64,000 bases of DNA from Hydractinia symbiolongicarpus. Its lineage: Eukaryota > Cnidaria > Hydrozoa > Anthoathecata > Hydractiniidae. Shown here piece by piece: positions 1-9,465 of the stretch (positions within the stretch are counted from its first letter, which is position 1; each line of letters opens with the position of its first letter). The position numbers were made by a program, and so were the translations under genes. Under the pieces are notes generated by a model, which did no database searches, was not told where the DNA came from, and saw nothing but the letters and a program-made list of their open reading frames with translations. The stretch lies in the NCBI RefSeq assembly GCF_029227915.1, contig NC_079877.1, positions 372,001-436,000 of the forward strand. The letters run 5' to 3'.

Positions 1-369
1 AAACTCATTTCCAGAACGATTATTTAAATTATCTTTTCACCACTAAAACGCACGAGACTTGTAGTTTTCAAAAATGTTTTCATTTTTGATGAGACGCTAA
101 ATAAAAGATGTTTAATCGCCGGCAAACGAAAACCCGCGATTTCCCGTAAATCCCGAGCTTGGCCCGAATAGTCGAATGTATACAAAGAAAGTACCCTGTG
201 AGTAAACTCATTTCCCGAACGATTTTTTAAATTATTTTTTCACCACTAAAACGCATGAGACTTGTAGTTTTCAAAAATGTTTTCATTTTTGATGAGACGC
301 TGAACAAAAGGAATTTAATCGGCGGCAAACGAAAACCCGCGATTTCCCGTAAATCCCGGACTCGGTCCG
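1..369 (+). repeat. Array start in window: partial monomer plus one further copy
   Basis: The window opens inside a monomer of the subfamily marked by CGCACGAG, CTAAATAAAAGATG and GAGCTTGGCCCGAATAG. Next is a monomer with a private GAACAAAAGGAATTTAATCG variant. This lead-in ends where the sequence begins to match 3010 onward. Confidence 0.8.
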
Positions 370-1920
370 TATAGTCAAAAGTATACAAAGAAAATACCCA
401 GTGAGTAAACTCATTTCCCGAACGATTTTTTAAATTATTTTTTCACCACTAAAACGTATGAGACTTGTAGTTTTCAAAAATGTTTTCATTTTTGATGAGA
501 CGCTGAATAAAAGAAGTTTAATCGCCGGCAAACGAAAACCCGCGAATTCCCGTAAATCCCGGACTCGGCCCGTATAGTCAAAAGTATACAAAGAAAATAC
601 CCAGTGAGTAAACTCATTTCCGGAACGATTTTTTAAATTATTTTTTCACCACTAAAACGCACGAGACTTGTAGTTTTCAAAAATGTTTTCATTTTTGATG
701 AGACGCTGAATAAAAGAAGTTTAATCGCCGGCAAACGAAAACCCGCGATTTCCCGTAAAACCCGGACTCGGCCCGTATAGCCAAAATGTTTACAAAGAAA
801 ATACCCAGGGAGTAAACTCATTTCCCGAACGATTTTTTAAATTCTTTTTTCACCACTAAAACGTATGAGACTTGTAGTTTTCAAAAATGTTTTCATTTTT
901 GATGAGACGCTGAATAAAAGAAGTTTAATCGCCGGCAAACGAAAACGGGCGAATTTCCGTAAATCCCGGACTCGGCCCGTATAGTCAAAAGTATACAAAG
1001 AAAATACCCAGGGAGTAAACTCATTTCCCGAACGATTTTTTAAATTATTTTTTCACCACTAAAACGTATGAGACTTGTAGTTTTCAAAAATGTTTTCATT
1101 TTTGATGAGACACTGAATAAAAGAAGTTTAATCGCCGGCAAACGAAACCCTGCGATTTCCCGTAAATCCCGGACTCGGCCCGTATAGTCGAAAGTATACA
1201 AAGAAAGTACCCTGCGAGTAAACTCATTTCCAGAACGATTTTTTAAATTATCTTTTCACCACTAAAACGCATGAGACTTGTAGTTTTCAAAAATCTTTTC
1301 ATTTTTGATGAGACGCGGAATAAAAGAAGTTTAATCGCCGGCAAACGAAAACCCGCGATTTCCCGTAAATCCCGGACTCGGCCCGTATAGTCAAAAGTAT
1401 ACAAAGAAAATACCCAGGGAGTAAACTCATTTCCCGAACGATTTTTTAATTTATTTTTTCACCACTAAAACGTATGAGACTTGTAGTTTTCAAAAATGTT
1501 TTCATTTTTGATGAGACGCGGAATAAAAGAAGTTTAATCGCCGGCAAACGAAAACCCGCGATTTCCCGTAAATCCCGGACTCGGCCCGTATAGTCAAAAG
1601 TATACAAAGAAAATACCCAGGGAGTAAACTCATTTCCCGAACGATTTTTTAAATTATTTCTTCACCACTAAAACGTATGAGACTTGTAGTTTTCAAAAAT
1701 GTTTTCATTTTTGATGAGACGCTGAATAAAAGAAGTTTAATCGCAGGCAAACGAAAACCCGCGATTTCCCGTAAATCCCGTGCTTTGCCCGTATAGTCGA
1801 GTATATACAAAGAAAGTACCCAGGGAGTAAACTCATTTCCCGAACGATTTTTTAAATTATTTTTTCACCACTAAAACGTATGAGACTTGTAGTTTTCAAA
1901 AATGTTTTCATTTTTGATGA

Positions 1921-2326
1921 GACGCTGAATAAAAGAAGTTTAATCGCCGGCAAACAAAAACCCGCCATTTCCCGTAAATCCCGGACTCAGCCCGTATAGT
2001 CAAATGTATACAAGGAAAGCACCCTGCGAGTAAACTCATTTCCCGAACGATTTTTTAAATTATTTGTTCACTACTAAAACGCATGGGACTTGTAGTTTTC
2101 AAAAATGTTTTCATTTTTGATGAGACGCTGAATAAAAGAAGTTTAATCGCCGGCAAACAAAAACCCGCCATTTCCCGTAAATCCCGGACTCAGCCCGTAT
2201 AGTCAAATGTATACAAGGAAAGCACCCTGCGAGTAAACTCATTTCCCGAACGATTTTTTAAATTATTTGTTCACTACTAAAACGCATGGGACTTGTAGTT
2301 TTCAAAAATGTTTTCATTTTTGATGA
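1921..2326 (+). repeat. Exact single-monomer duplication (2 x 203 bp)
   Basis: Bases 1921-2123 and 2124-2326 are identical as read, including the rare linked variants AAGGAAAGCACCC, TTTGTTCACTACT and CGCATGGGAC. The related HOR copies near 4.6 and 6.0 kb have only one such monomer, so this is a young one-unit gain. Similarity ends where the next monomer reads GAGAAGCTG instead of GAGACGCTG. Confidence 0.88.
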
Positions 2327-2602
2327 GAAGCTGAATAAAAGAAGTTTAATCGCCGGCAAACGAAAACCCGCGATTTCCCGTAAATCCCGGACTCGGCCCG
2401 TATAGTCAAAAGTATACAAAGAAAATACCCAGGGAGTAAACTCATTTCCCGAACGATTTTTTAAATTATTTTTTCACCACTAAAACGTATGAGACTTGTA
2501 GTTTTCAAAAATCTTTTCATTTTTGATGAGACGCGGAATAAAAGAAGTTTAATCGCCGGGAAACAAAAACCCGCGATTTCCCGTAAATCCCGGACTCGGC
2601 CC

Positions 2603-2620
2603 GTATAGTCAAAACTATAC
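2603..2620 (+). other. Dyad 2, perfect form (GTATAGT-CAAA-ACTATAC)
   Basis: Here the arms GTATAGT and ACTATAC are exact reverse complements around CAAA. I found the same perfect form near 6439, 7860, 17394, 19.4 k, 20.8 k, 22.3 k, 23.5 k, 24903, 28555, 30.8 k, 34.4 k, 35859, 37.7 k and 40527, about 15 copies in all and none to the right. It always sits in a linked set: next comes AAACAAAATACCC, then a monomer with CTCTTTTCCCG, TTATTATTTCACC and GAGAGTTGTAG. The linkage shows these are descendants of one monomer pair. Confidence 0.85.
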
Positions 2621-3040
2621 AAACAAAATACCCAGGGAGTAAACTCTTTTCCCGAACGATTTTTTAAATTATTATTTCACCACTAAAACGTATGAGAGTT
2701 GTAGTTTTCAAAAATGTTTTCATTTTTGATGAGACGCTGAATAAAAGAAGTTTAATCGCCGGCAAACGAAAACCCGCGATTTCCCGTAAATCCCGGACTC
2801 GGCCCGAATAGTCGAATGTATACAAAGAAAGTACCCTGTGAGTAAACTCATTTCCCGAACGATTTTTTAAATTACTTTTTCACCACTAAAACGTATGAGA
2901 CTTGTAGTTTTCAAAAATGTTTTCATTTTTGATGAGACGCGGAATAAAAGAAGTTTAATCGCCGGCAAACGAAAACCCGCGATTTCCCGTAAATCCCGGA
3001 CTCGGCCCGTATAGTCAAAAGTATACAAAGAAAATACCCA

Positions 3041-4880
3041 GTGAGTAAACTCATTTCCCGAACGATTTTTTAAATTATTTTTTCACCACTAAAACGTATG
3101 AGACTTGTAGTTTTCAAAAATGTTTTCATTTTTGATGAGACGCTGAATAAAAGAAGTTTAATCGCCGGCAAACGAAAACCCGCGAATTCCCGTAAATCCC
3201 GGACTCGGCCCGTATAGTCAAAAGTATACAAAGAAAATACCCAGTGAGTAAACTCATTTCCGGAACGATTTTTTAAATTATTTTTTCACCACTAAAACGC
3301 ACGAGACTTGTAGTTTGAGAGACGCTGAATAAAAGAAGTTTAATCGCCGGCAAACGAAAACCCGCGATTTCCCGTAAAACCCGGACTCGGCCGTATAGCC
3401 AAAATGTTTACAAAGAAAATACCCAGGGAGTAAACTCATTTCCCGAACGATTTTTTAAATTCTTTTTTCACCACTAAAACGTATGAGACTTGTAGTTTTC
3501 AAAAATGTTTTCATTTTTGATGAGACGCTGAATAAAAGAAGTTTAATCGCCGGCAAACGAAAACGGGCGAATTTCCGTAAATCCCGGACTCGGCCCGTAT
3601 AGTCAAAAGTATACAAAGAAAATACCCAGGGAGTAAACTCATTTCCCGAACGATTTTTTAAATTATTTTTTCACCACTAAAACGTATGAGACTTGTAGTT
3701 TTCAAAAATGTTTTCATTTTTGATGAGACACTGAATAAAAGAAGTTTAATCGCCGGCAAACGAAACCCTGCGATTTCCCGTAAATCCCGGACTCGGCCCG
3801 TATAGTCGAAAGTATACAACGAAAGTACCCTGCGAGTAAACTCATTTCCAGAACGATTTTTTAAATTATCTTTTCACCACTAAAACGCATGAGACTTGTA
3901 GTTTTCAAAAATCTTTTCATTTTTGATGAGACGCGGAATAAAAGAAGTTTAATCGCCGGCAAACGAAAACCCGCGATTTCCCGTAAATCCCGGACTCGGC
4001 CCGTATAGTCAAAAGTATACAAAGAAAATACCCAGGGAGTAAACTCATTTCCCGAACGATTTTTTAATTTATTTTTTCACCACTAAAACGTATGAGATTC
4101 GTAGTTTTCAAAAATGTTTTCATTTTTGATGAGACGCGGAATAAAAGAAGTTTAATCGCCGGCAAACGAAAACCCGCGATTTCCCGTAAATCCCGGACTC
4201 GGCCCGTATAGTCAAAAGTATACAAAGAAAATACCCAGGGAGTAAACTCATTTCCCGAACGATTTTTTAAATTATTTCTTCACCACTAAAACGTATGAGA
4301 CTTGTAGTTTTCAAAAATGTTTTCATTTTTGATGAGACGCTGAATAAAAGAAGTTTAATCGCAGGCAAACGAAAACCCGCGATTTCCCGTAAATCCCGTG
4401 CTTTGCCCGTATAGTCGAGTATATACAAAGAAAGTACCCAGGGAGTAAACTCATTTCCCGAACGATTTTTTAAATTATTTTTTCACCACTAAAACGTATG
4501 AGACTTGTAGTTTTCAAAAATGTTTTCATTTTTGATGAGACGCTGAATAAAAGAAGTTTAATCGCCGGCAAACAAAAACCCGCCATTTCCCGTAAATCCC
4601 GGACTCAGCCCGTATAGTCAAATGTATACAAGGAAAGCACCCTGCGAGTAAAATCATTTCCCGAACGATTTTTTAAATTATTTGTTCACTACTAAAACGC
4701 ATGGGACTTGTAGTTTTCAAAAATGTTTTCATTTTTGATGAGAAGCTGAATAAAAGAAGTTTAATCGCCGGCAAACGAAAACCCGCGATTTCCCGTAAAT
4801 CCCGGACTCAGCCCGTATAGTCAAAAGTATACAAAGAAAATACCCAGGGAGTAAACTCATTTCCCGAACGATTTTTTAAA
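3041..4880 (+). repeat. HOR copy A2, ~9 monomers, truncated
   Basis: This matches 400-2450 without the duplicated monomer at 2.1 kb. Private changes include the deletion at 3317, GGCCGTATAGCC (one C lost), GTATACAACG, GAGATTCGTAG near 4095, and GTAAAATCATTTCCCG near 4.65 kb. At about 4881 the variant order jumps back, since the monomer reads TTCTTTTTTCACC as at 3461. That marks a 7-monomer (1421-bp) tandem junction. Confidence 0.82.
3246..3427 (+). repeat. 182-bp monomer that has lost dyad 1
   Basis: GTAGTTT at 3310-3316 runs directly into GAGAGACGCTG. Compared with the sister copy at 606-808, a net 21 bp is missing and covers the left arm, the loop and most of the right arm of dyad 1. A further 1-bp loss (GGCCGTATAG) is offset by the 1-bp gain in AAAATGTTTAC. 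It is the only monomer I noticed without this element. Confidence 0.88.
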
Positions 4881-6880
4881 TTCTTTTTTCACCACTAAAA
4901 CGTATGAGACTTGTAGTTTTCAAAAATGTTTTCATTTTTGATGAGACGCTGAATAAAAGAAGTTTAATCGCCGGCAAACGAAAACGGGCGAATTTCCGTA
5001 AATCCCGGACTCGGCCCGTATAGTCAAAAGTATACAAAGAAAATACCCAGGGAGTAAACTCATTTCCCGAACGATTTTTTAAATTATTTTTTCACCACTA
5101 AAACGTATGAGACTTGTAGTTTTCAAAAATGTTTTCATTTTTGATGAGACACTGAATAAAAGAAGTTTAATCGCCGGCAAACGAAACCCTGCGATTTCCC
5201 GTAAATCCCGGACTCGGCCCGTATAGTCGAAAGTATACAACGAAAGTACCCTGCGAGTAAACTCATTTCCAGAACGATTTTTTAAATTATCTTTTCACCA
5301 CTAAAACGCATGAGACTTGTAGTTTTCAAAAATCTTTTCATTTTTGATGAGACGCGGAATAAAAGAAGTTTAATCGCCGGCAAACGAAAACCCGCGATTT
5401 CCCGTAAATCCCGGACTCGGCCCGTATAGTCAAAAGTATACAAAGAAAATACCCAGGGAGTAAACTCATTTCCCGAACGATTTTTTAATTTATTTTTTCA
5501 CCACTAAAACGTATGAGATTCGTAGTTTTCAAAAATGTTTTCATTTTTGATGAGACGCGGAATAAAAGAAGTTTAATCGCCGGCAAACGAAAACCCGCGA
5601 TTTCCCGTAAATCCCGGACTCGGCCCGTATAGTCAAAAGTATACAAAGAAAATACCCAGGGAGTAAACTCATTTCCCGAACGATTTTTTAAATTATTTCT
5701 TCACCACTAAAACGTATGAGACTTGTAGTTTTCAAAAATGTTTTCATTTTTGATGAGACGCTGAATAAAAGAAGTTTAATCGCAGGCAAACGAAAACCCG
5801 CGATTTCCCGTAAATCCCGTGCTTTGCCCGTATAGTCGAGTATATACAAAGAAAGTACCCAGGGAGTAAACTCATTTCCCGAACGATTTTTTAAATTATT
5901 TTTTCACCACTAAAACGTATGAGACTTGTAGTTTTCAAAAATGTTTTCATTTTTGATGAGACGCTGAATAAAAGAAGTTTAATCGCCGGCAAACAAAAAC
6001 CCGCCATTTCCCGTAAATCCCGGACTCAGCCCGTATAGTCAAATGTATACAAGGAAAGCACCCTGCGAGTAAAATCATTTCCCGAACGATTTTTTAAATT
6101 ATTTGTTCACTACTAAAACGCATGGGACTTGTAGTTTTCAAAAATGTTTTCATTTTTGATGAGAAGCTGAATAAAAGAAGTTTAATCGCCGGCAAACGAA
6201 AACCCGCGATTTCCCGTAAATCCCGGACTCAGCCCGTATAGTCAAAAGTATACAAAGAAAATACCCAGGGAGTAAACTCATTTCCCGAACGATTTTTTAA
6301 ATTATTTTTTCACCACTAAAACGTATGAGACTTGTAGTTTTCAAAAATCTTTTCATTTTTGATGAGACGCGGAATAAAAGAAGTTTAATCGCCGGGAAAC
6401 AAAAACCCGCGATTTCCCGTAAATCCCGGACTCGGCCCGTATAGTCAAAACTATACAAACAAAATACCCAGGGAGTAAACTCTTTTCCCGAACGATTTTT
6501 TAAATTATTATTTCACCACTAAAACGTATGAGAGTTGTAGTTTTCAAAAATGTTTTCATTTTTGATGAGACGCTGAATAAAAGAAGTTTAATCGCCGGCA
6601 AACGAAAACCCGCGATTTCCCGTAAATCCCGGACTCGGCCCGAATAGTCGAATGTATACAAAGAAAGTACCCTGTGAGTAAACTCATTTCCCGAACGATT
6701 TTTTAAATTACTTTTTCACCACTAAAACGTATGAGACTTGTAGTTTTCAAAAATGTTTTCATTTTTGATGAGACGCGGAATAAAAGAAGTTTAATCGCCG
6801 GCAAACGAAAACCCGCGATTTCCCGTAAATCCCGGACTCGGCCCGTATAGTCAAAAGTATACAAAGAAAATACCCAGGGA
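4881..6880 (+). repeat. HOR copy A3, ~10 monomers
   Basis: Bases 4881 to about 6290 repeat 3460-4880 at an offset of 1421 bp, including the A2-specific GTATACAACG, GAGATTCGTAG and GTAAAATCATTTCCCG. From about 6290 to 6880 the order continues as in A1 2450-3040 (offset about 3836): GCCGGGAAAC, perfect dyad 2, CTCTTTTCCCG, and TTACTTTTTCACC. A3 therefore preserves the full order that A2 lacks at its right end. Confidence 0.82.
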
Positions 6881-8475
6881 GTAAACTCATTTCCCGAACG
6901 ATTTTTTAAATTATTTCTTCACCACTAAAACGTATGAGACTTGTAGTTTTCAAAAATGTTTTCATTTTTGATGAGACGCTGAATAAAAGAAGTTTAATCG
7001 CTGGCAAACCAAAACCCGCGATTTCCCGTAAATCCCGTGCTTTGCCCGTATATTCGAGTATATACAAAGAAAGTACCCAGGGAGTAAACTCATTTCCCGA
7101 ACGATTTTTTAAATTATTTTTTCACCACTAAAACGTATGAGACTTGTAGTTTTCAAAAATGTTTTCATTTTTGATGAGACGCTGAATAAAAGAAGTTTAA
7201 TCGCCGGCAAACAAAAACCCGCCATTTCCCGTAAATCCCGGACTCAGCCCGTATAGTCAAATGTATACATGGAAAGTACCCTGCGAGTAAACTCATTTCC
7301 CGAACGATTTTTTAAATTATTTGTTCACCACTAAAACGCATGAGACTTGTAGTTTTCAAAAATGTTTTCATTTTTGATGAGACGCTGAATAAAAGAAGTT
7401 TAATCGCCGGCAAACGAAAACCCGCGATTTCCCGTAAATCCCGGACTCGGCCCGTATAGTCAAAAGTATACAAAGAAAATACCCAGGGAGTAAACTCATT
7501 TCCCGAACGATTTTTTAAATTATTTTTTCACCACTAAAACGTATGAGACTTGTAGTTTTCAAAAATGTTTTCATTTTTGATGAGACGCTGAATAAAAGAA
7601 GTTTAATCGCCGGCAAACGAAAACCCGCGAATTCCCGTAAATCCCGGACTCGGCCTGTATAGTCAAAAGTATACAAAGAAAATACCCAGGGAGTAAATTC
7701 ATTTCCCGAACGATTTTTTAAATTATTTTTTCACCAGTAAAACGTATGAGACTTGTAGTTTTCAAAAATCTTTTCATTTTTGATAAGACGCGGAATAAAA
7801 GAAGTTTAATCGCCGGCAAACAAAAACCCGCGATTTCCCGTAAATCCCGGACTCGGCCCGTATAGTCAAAACTATACAAACAAAATACCCAGGGAGTAAA
7901 CTCTTTTCCCGAACGATTTTTTAAATTATTATTTCACCACTAAAACGTATGAGAGTTGTAGTTTTCAAAAATGTTTTCATTTTTGATGAGATGCTGAATA
8001 AAAGAAGTTTAATCGCCGGCAAACGAAAACCCGCGAATTCCCGTAAATCCCGGACTCGGCCCGTATAGTCAAAAGTATACAAAGAAAATACCCAGGGAGT
8101 AAACTCATTTCCCGAACGATTTTTTAAATTATTTTTTCACCACTAAAACGTATGAGACTTGTAGCTTTCAAAAATGTTTTCAATTTTGATGAGACGCTGA
8201 ATAAAAGAAGTTTAATCGCCGGCAAACGAAAACCCGCGATTTCCCGTAAATCCCGGACTCGGCCCGAATAGTCGAATGTATACAAAGAAAGTACCCTGTG
8301 AGTAAACTCATTTCCCGAACGATTTTTTAAATTACTTTTTCACCACTAAAACGTATGAGACTTGTAGTTTTCAAAAATGTTTTCTTTTTTGATGAGACGC
8401 TGAATAAAAGAAGTTTAATCGCCGGCAAACGAAAACCCGCGATTTTTCGTAAATCCCGTGCTTTGCCCGTATAGT
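6881..8475 (+). repeat. HOR segment B, matching 34.86-36.49 kb
   Basis: The variant order is TTTCTTCACC, GCTGGCAAACC with CGTGCTTTGCCC, CCGCCATTTCCC, TTTGTTCACC, GGCCTGTATAG, GTAAATTCATTT with CCAGTAAAACG, perfect dyad 2, CTCTTTTCCCG, GAGATGCTG, and GTAGCTTTC with TTTTCAATTTTG. The same series appears at 34,860-36,490 at an offset near 28.0 kb, and shorter parts at 21.28 and 28.98 kb. Private changes here are CCCGTATATTCGAG and GTATACATGG. Confidence 0.8.
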
Positions 8476-8880
8476 CAAAAGTATACAAAGAAAATACCCA
8501 GGGAGTAAACTCATTTCCCGAACGATTTTTTAAATTATTTTTTCACCACTAAAACGTATGAGACTTGTAGCTTTCAAAAATGTTTTCAATTTTGATGAGA
8601 CGCTGAATAAAAGAAGTTTAATCGCCGGCAAACGAAAACCCGCGATTTCCCGTAAATCCCGGACTCGGCCCGAATAGTCGAATGTATACAAAGAAAGTAC
8701 CCTGTGAGTAAACTCATTTCCCGAACGATTTTTTAAATTACTTTTTCACCACTAAAACGTATGAGACTTGTAGTTTTCAAAAATGTTTTCTTTTTTGATG
8801 AGACGCTGAATAAAAGAAGTTTAATCGCCGGCAAACGAAAACCCGCGATTTTTCGTAAATCCCGTGCTTTGCCCGTATAG
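8075..8880 (+). repeat. Two-monomer tandem duplication (406 bp)
   Basis: The pair marked by GTAGCTTTC with TTTTCAATTTTG, and by TTTTCTTTTTTGATG with GATTTTTCG, occurs twice in a row (8165 and 8571). The monomer between them is chimeric: it reads CGTGCTTTGCCCGTATAG but continues TCAAAAGTATAC rather than TCGAGTATATAC. Corresponding regions near 36.2, 38.0 and 40.8 kb have the pair once. Confidence 0.85.
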
Positions 8881-9465
8881 TCGAGTATATACAAAGAAAT
8901 TACCCAGGGAGTAAACTCATTTCCCGAACGATTTTTAAAATTATTTTTTCACCACTAAAACGTATGAGACTTGTAGTTTTCAAAAATGTTTTCATTTTTG
9001 ATGAGACGCTGAATAAAAGTTTAATCGCCGGCAATCAAAAACCCGCCATTTCCCGTAAATCCCGGACTCAGCCCGTATAGTCAAATGTATACAAAGAAAG
9101 TTCCCTGCGAGTAAACTCATTTCCAGAACGATTTTTTAAATTATTTTTTCACCACTAAAACGCACGAGACTTGTAGTTTTCAAAAATGTTTTCATTTTTG
9201 ATGAGACGCTAAATAAAAGATGTTTAATCGCCGGCAAACGAAAACCCGCGATTTCCCGTAAATCTCGAGCTTGGCCCGAATAGTCGAATGTATACAAAGA
9301 AAGTACCCTGTAAGTAAACTCATTTCCCGAACGATTTTTTAAATTATTTTTTCACCACTAAAACGCATGAGACTTGTAGTTTTCAAAAATGTTTTCATTT
9401 TTGATGAGACGCTGAATAAAAGAAGTTTAATCGCCGGCAAACGAAAACCCGCGAATTCCCGTAAA
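8881..9465 (+). repeat. Monomers linking segment B to the 2230-bp duplication
   Basis: Three monomers in order: a 3-bp-deleted copy (GAATAAAAGTTTAATCG with GGCAATCAAAAACC and CCGCCATTT), a CTAAATAAAAGATG copy with TCTCGAGCTTGG and CTGTAAGTAAAC, and a CGCATGAG copy. The same trio is found at 38.4-38.9 and 41.2-41.8 kb. Confidence 0.78.

Larger units (their letters stand above)
370..3040 (+). repeat. HOR copy A1, ~13 monomers
   Basis: Ordered variants include CAGTGAG, TTCCGGAACG, CGCACGAG with CCAAAATGTTTAC, CGGGCGAATTTCC, GACACTG, GACGCGG, GCAGGCAAACG with CGTGCTTTGCCC, CGCATGGGAC, GAGAAGCTG, GCCGGGAAAC, the perfect dyad 2, CTCTTTTCCCG, and CGAATAGTCGAATG with TTACTTTTTCACC. The same order recurs from about 3010 (offset 2640, then 2618 after a local deletion), from 4881, and in the 26-29 and 32-35 kb blocks. 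A1 alone contains an extra monomer near 2.1 kb. Confidence 0.85.

Noticed and set aside
6934-7131. Forward open frames of 65 codons, also at 46293, 48320, 52984, 55621, 56229, 56838 and 62692
   Set aside because: Each is one monomer read from the ATGAG before dyad 1 to the stop codon shortly before the same point of the next monomer. They appear or vanish with single substitutions, as expected of non-coding repeats.
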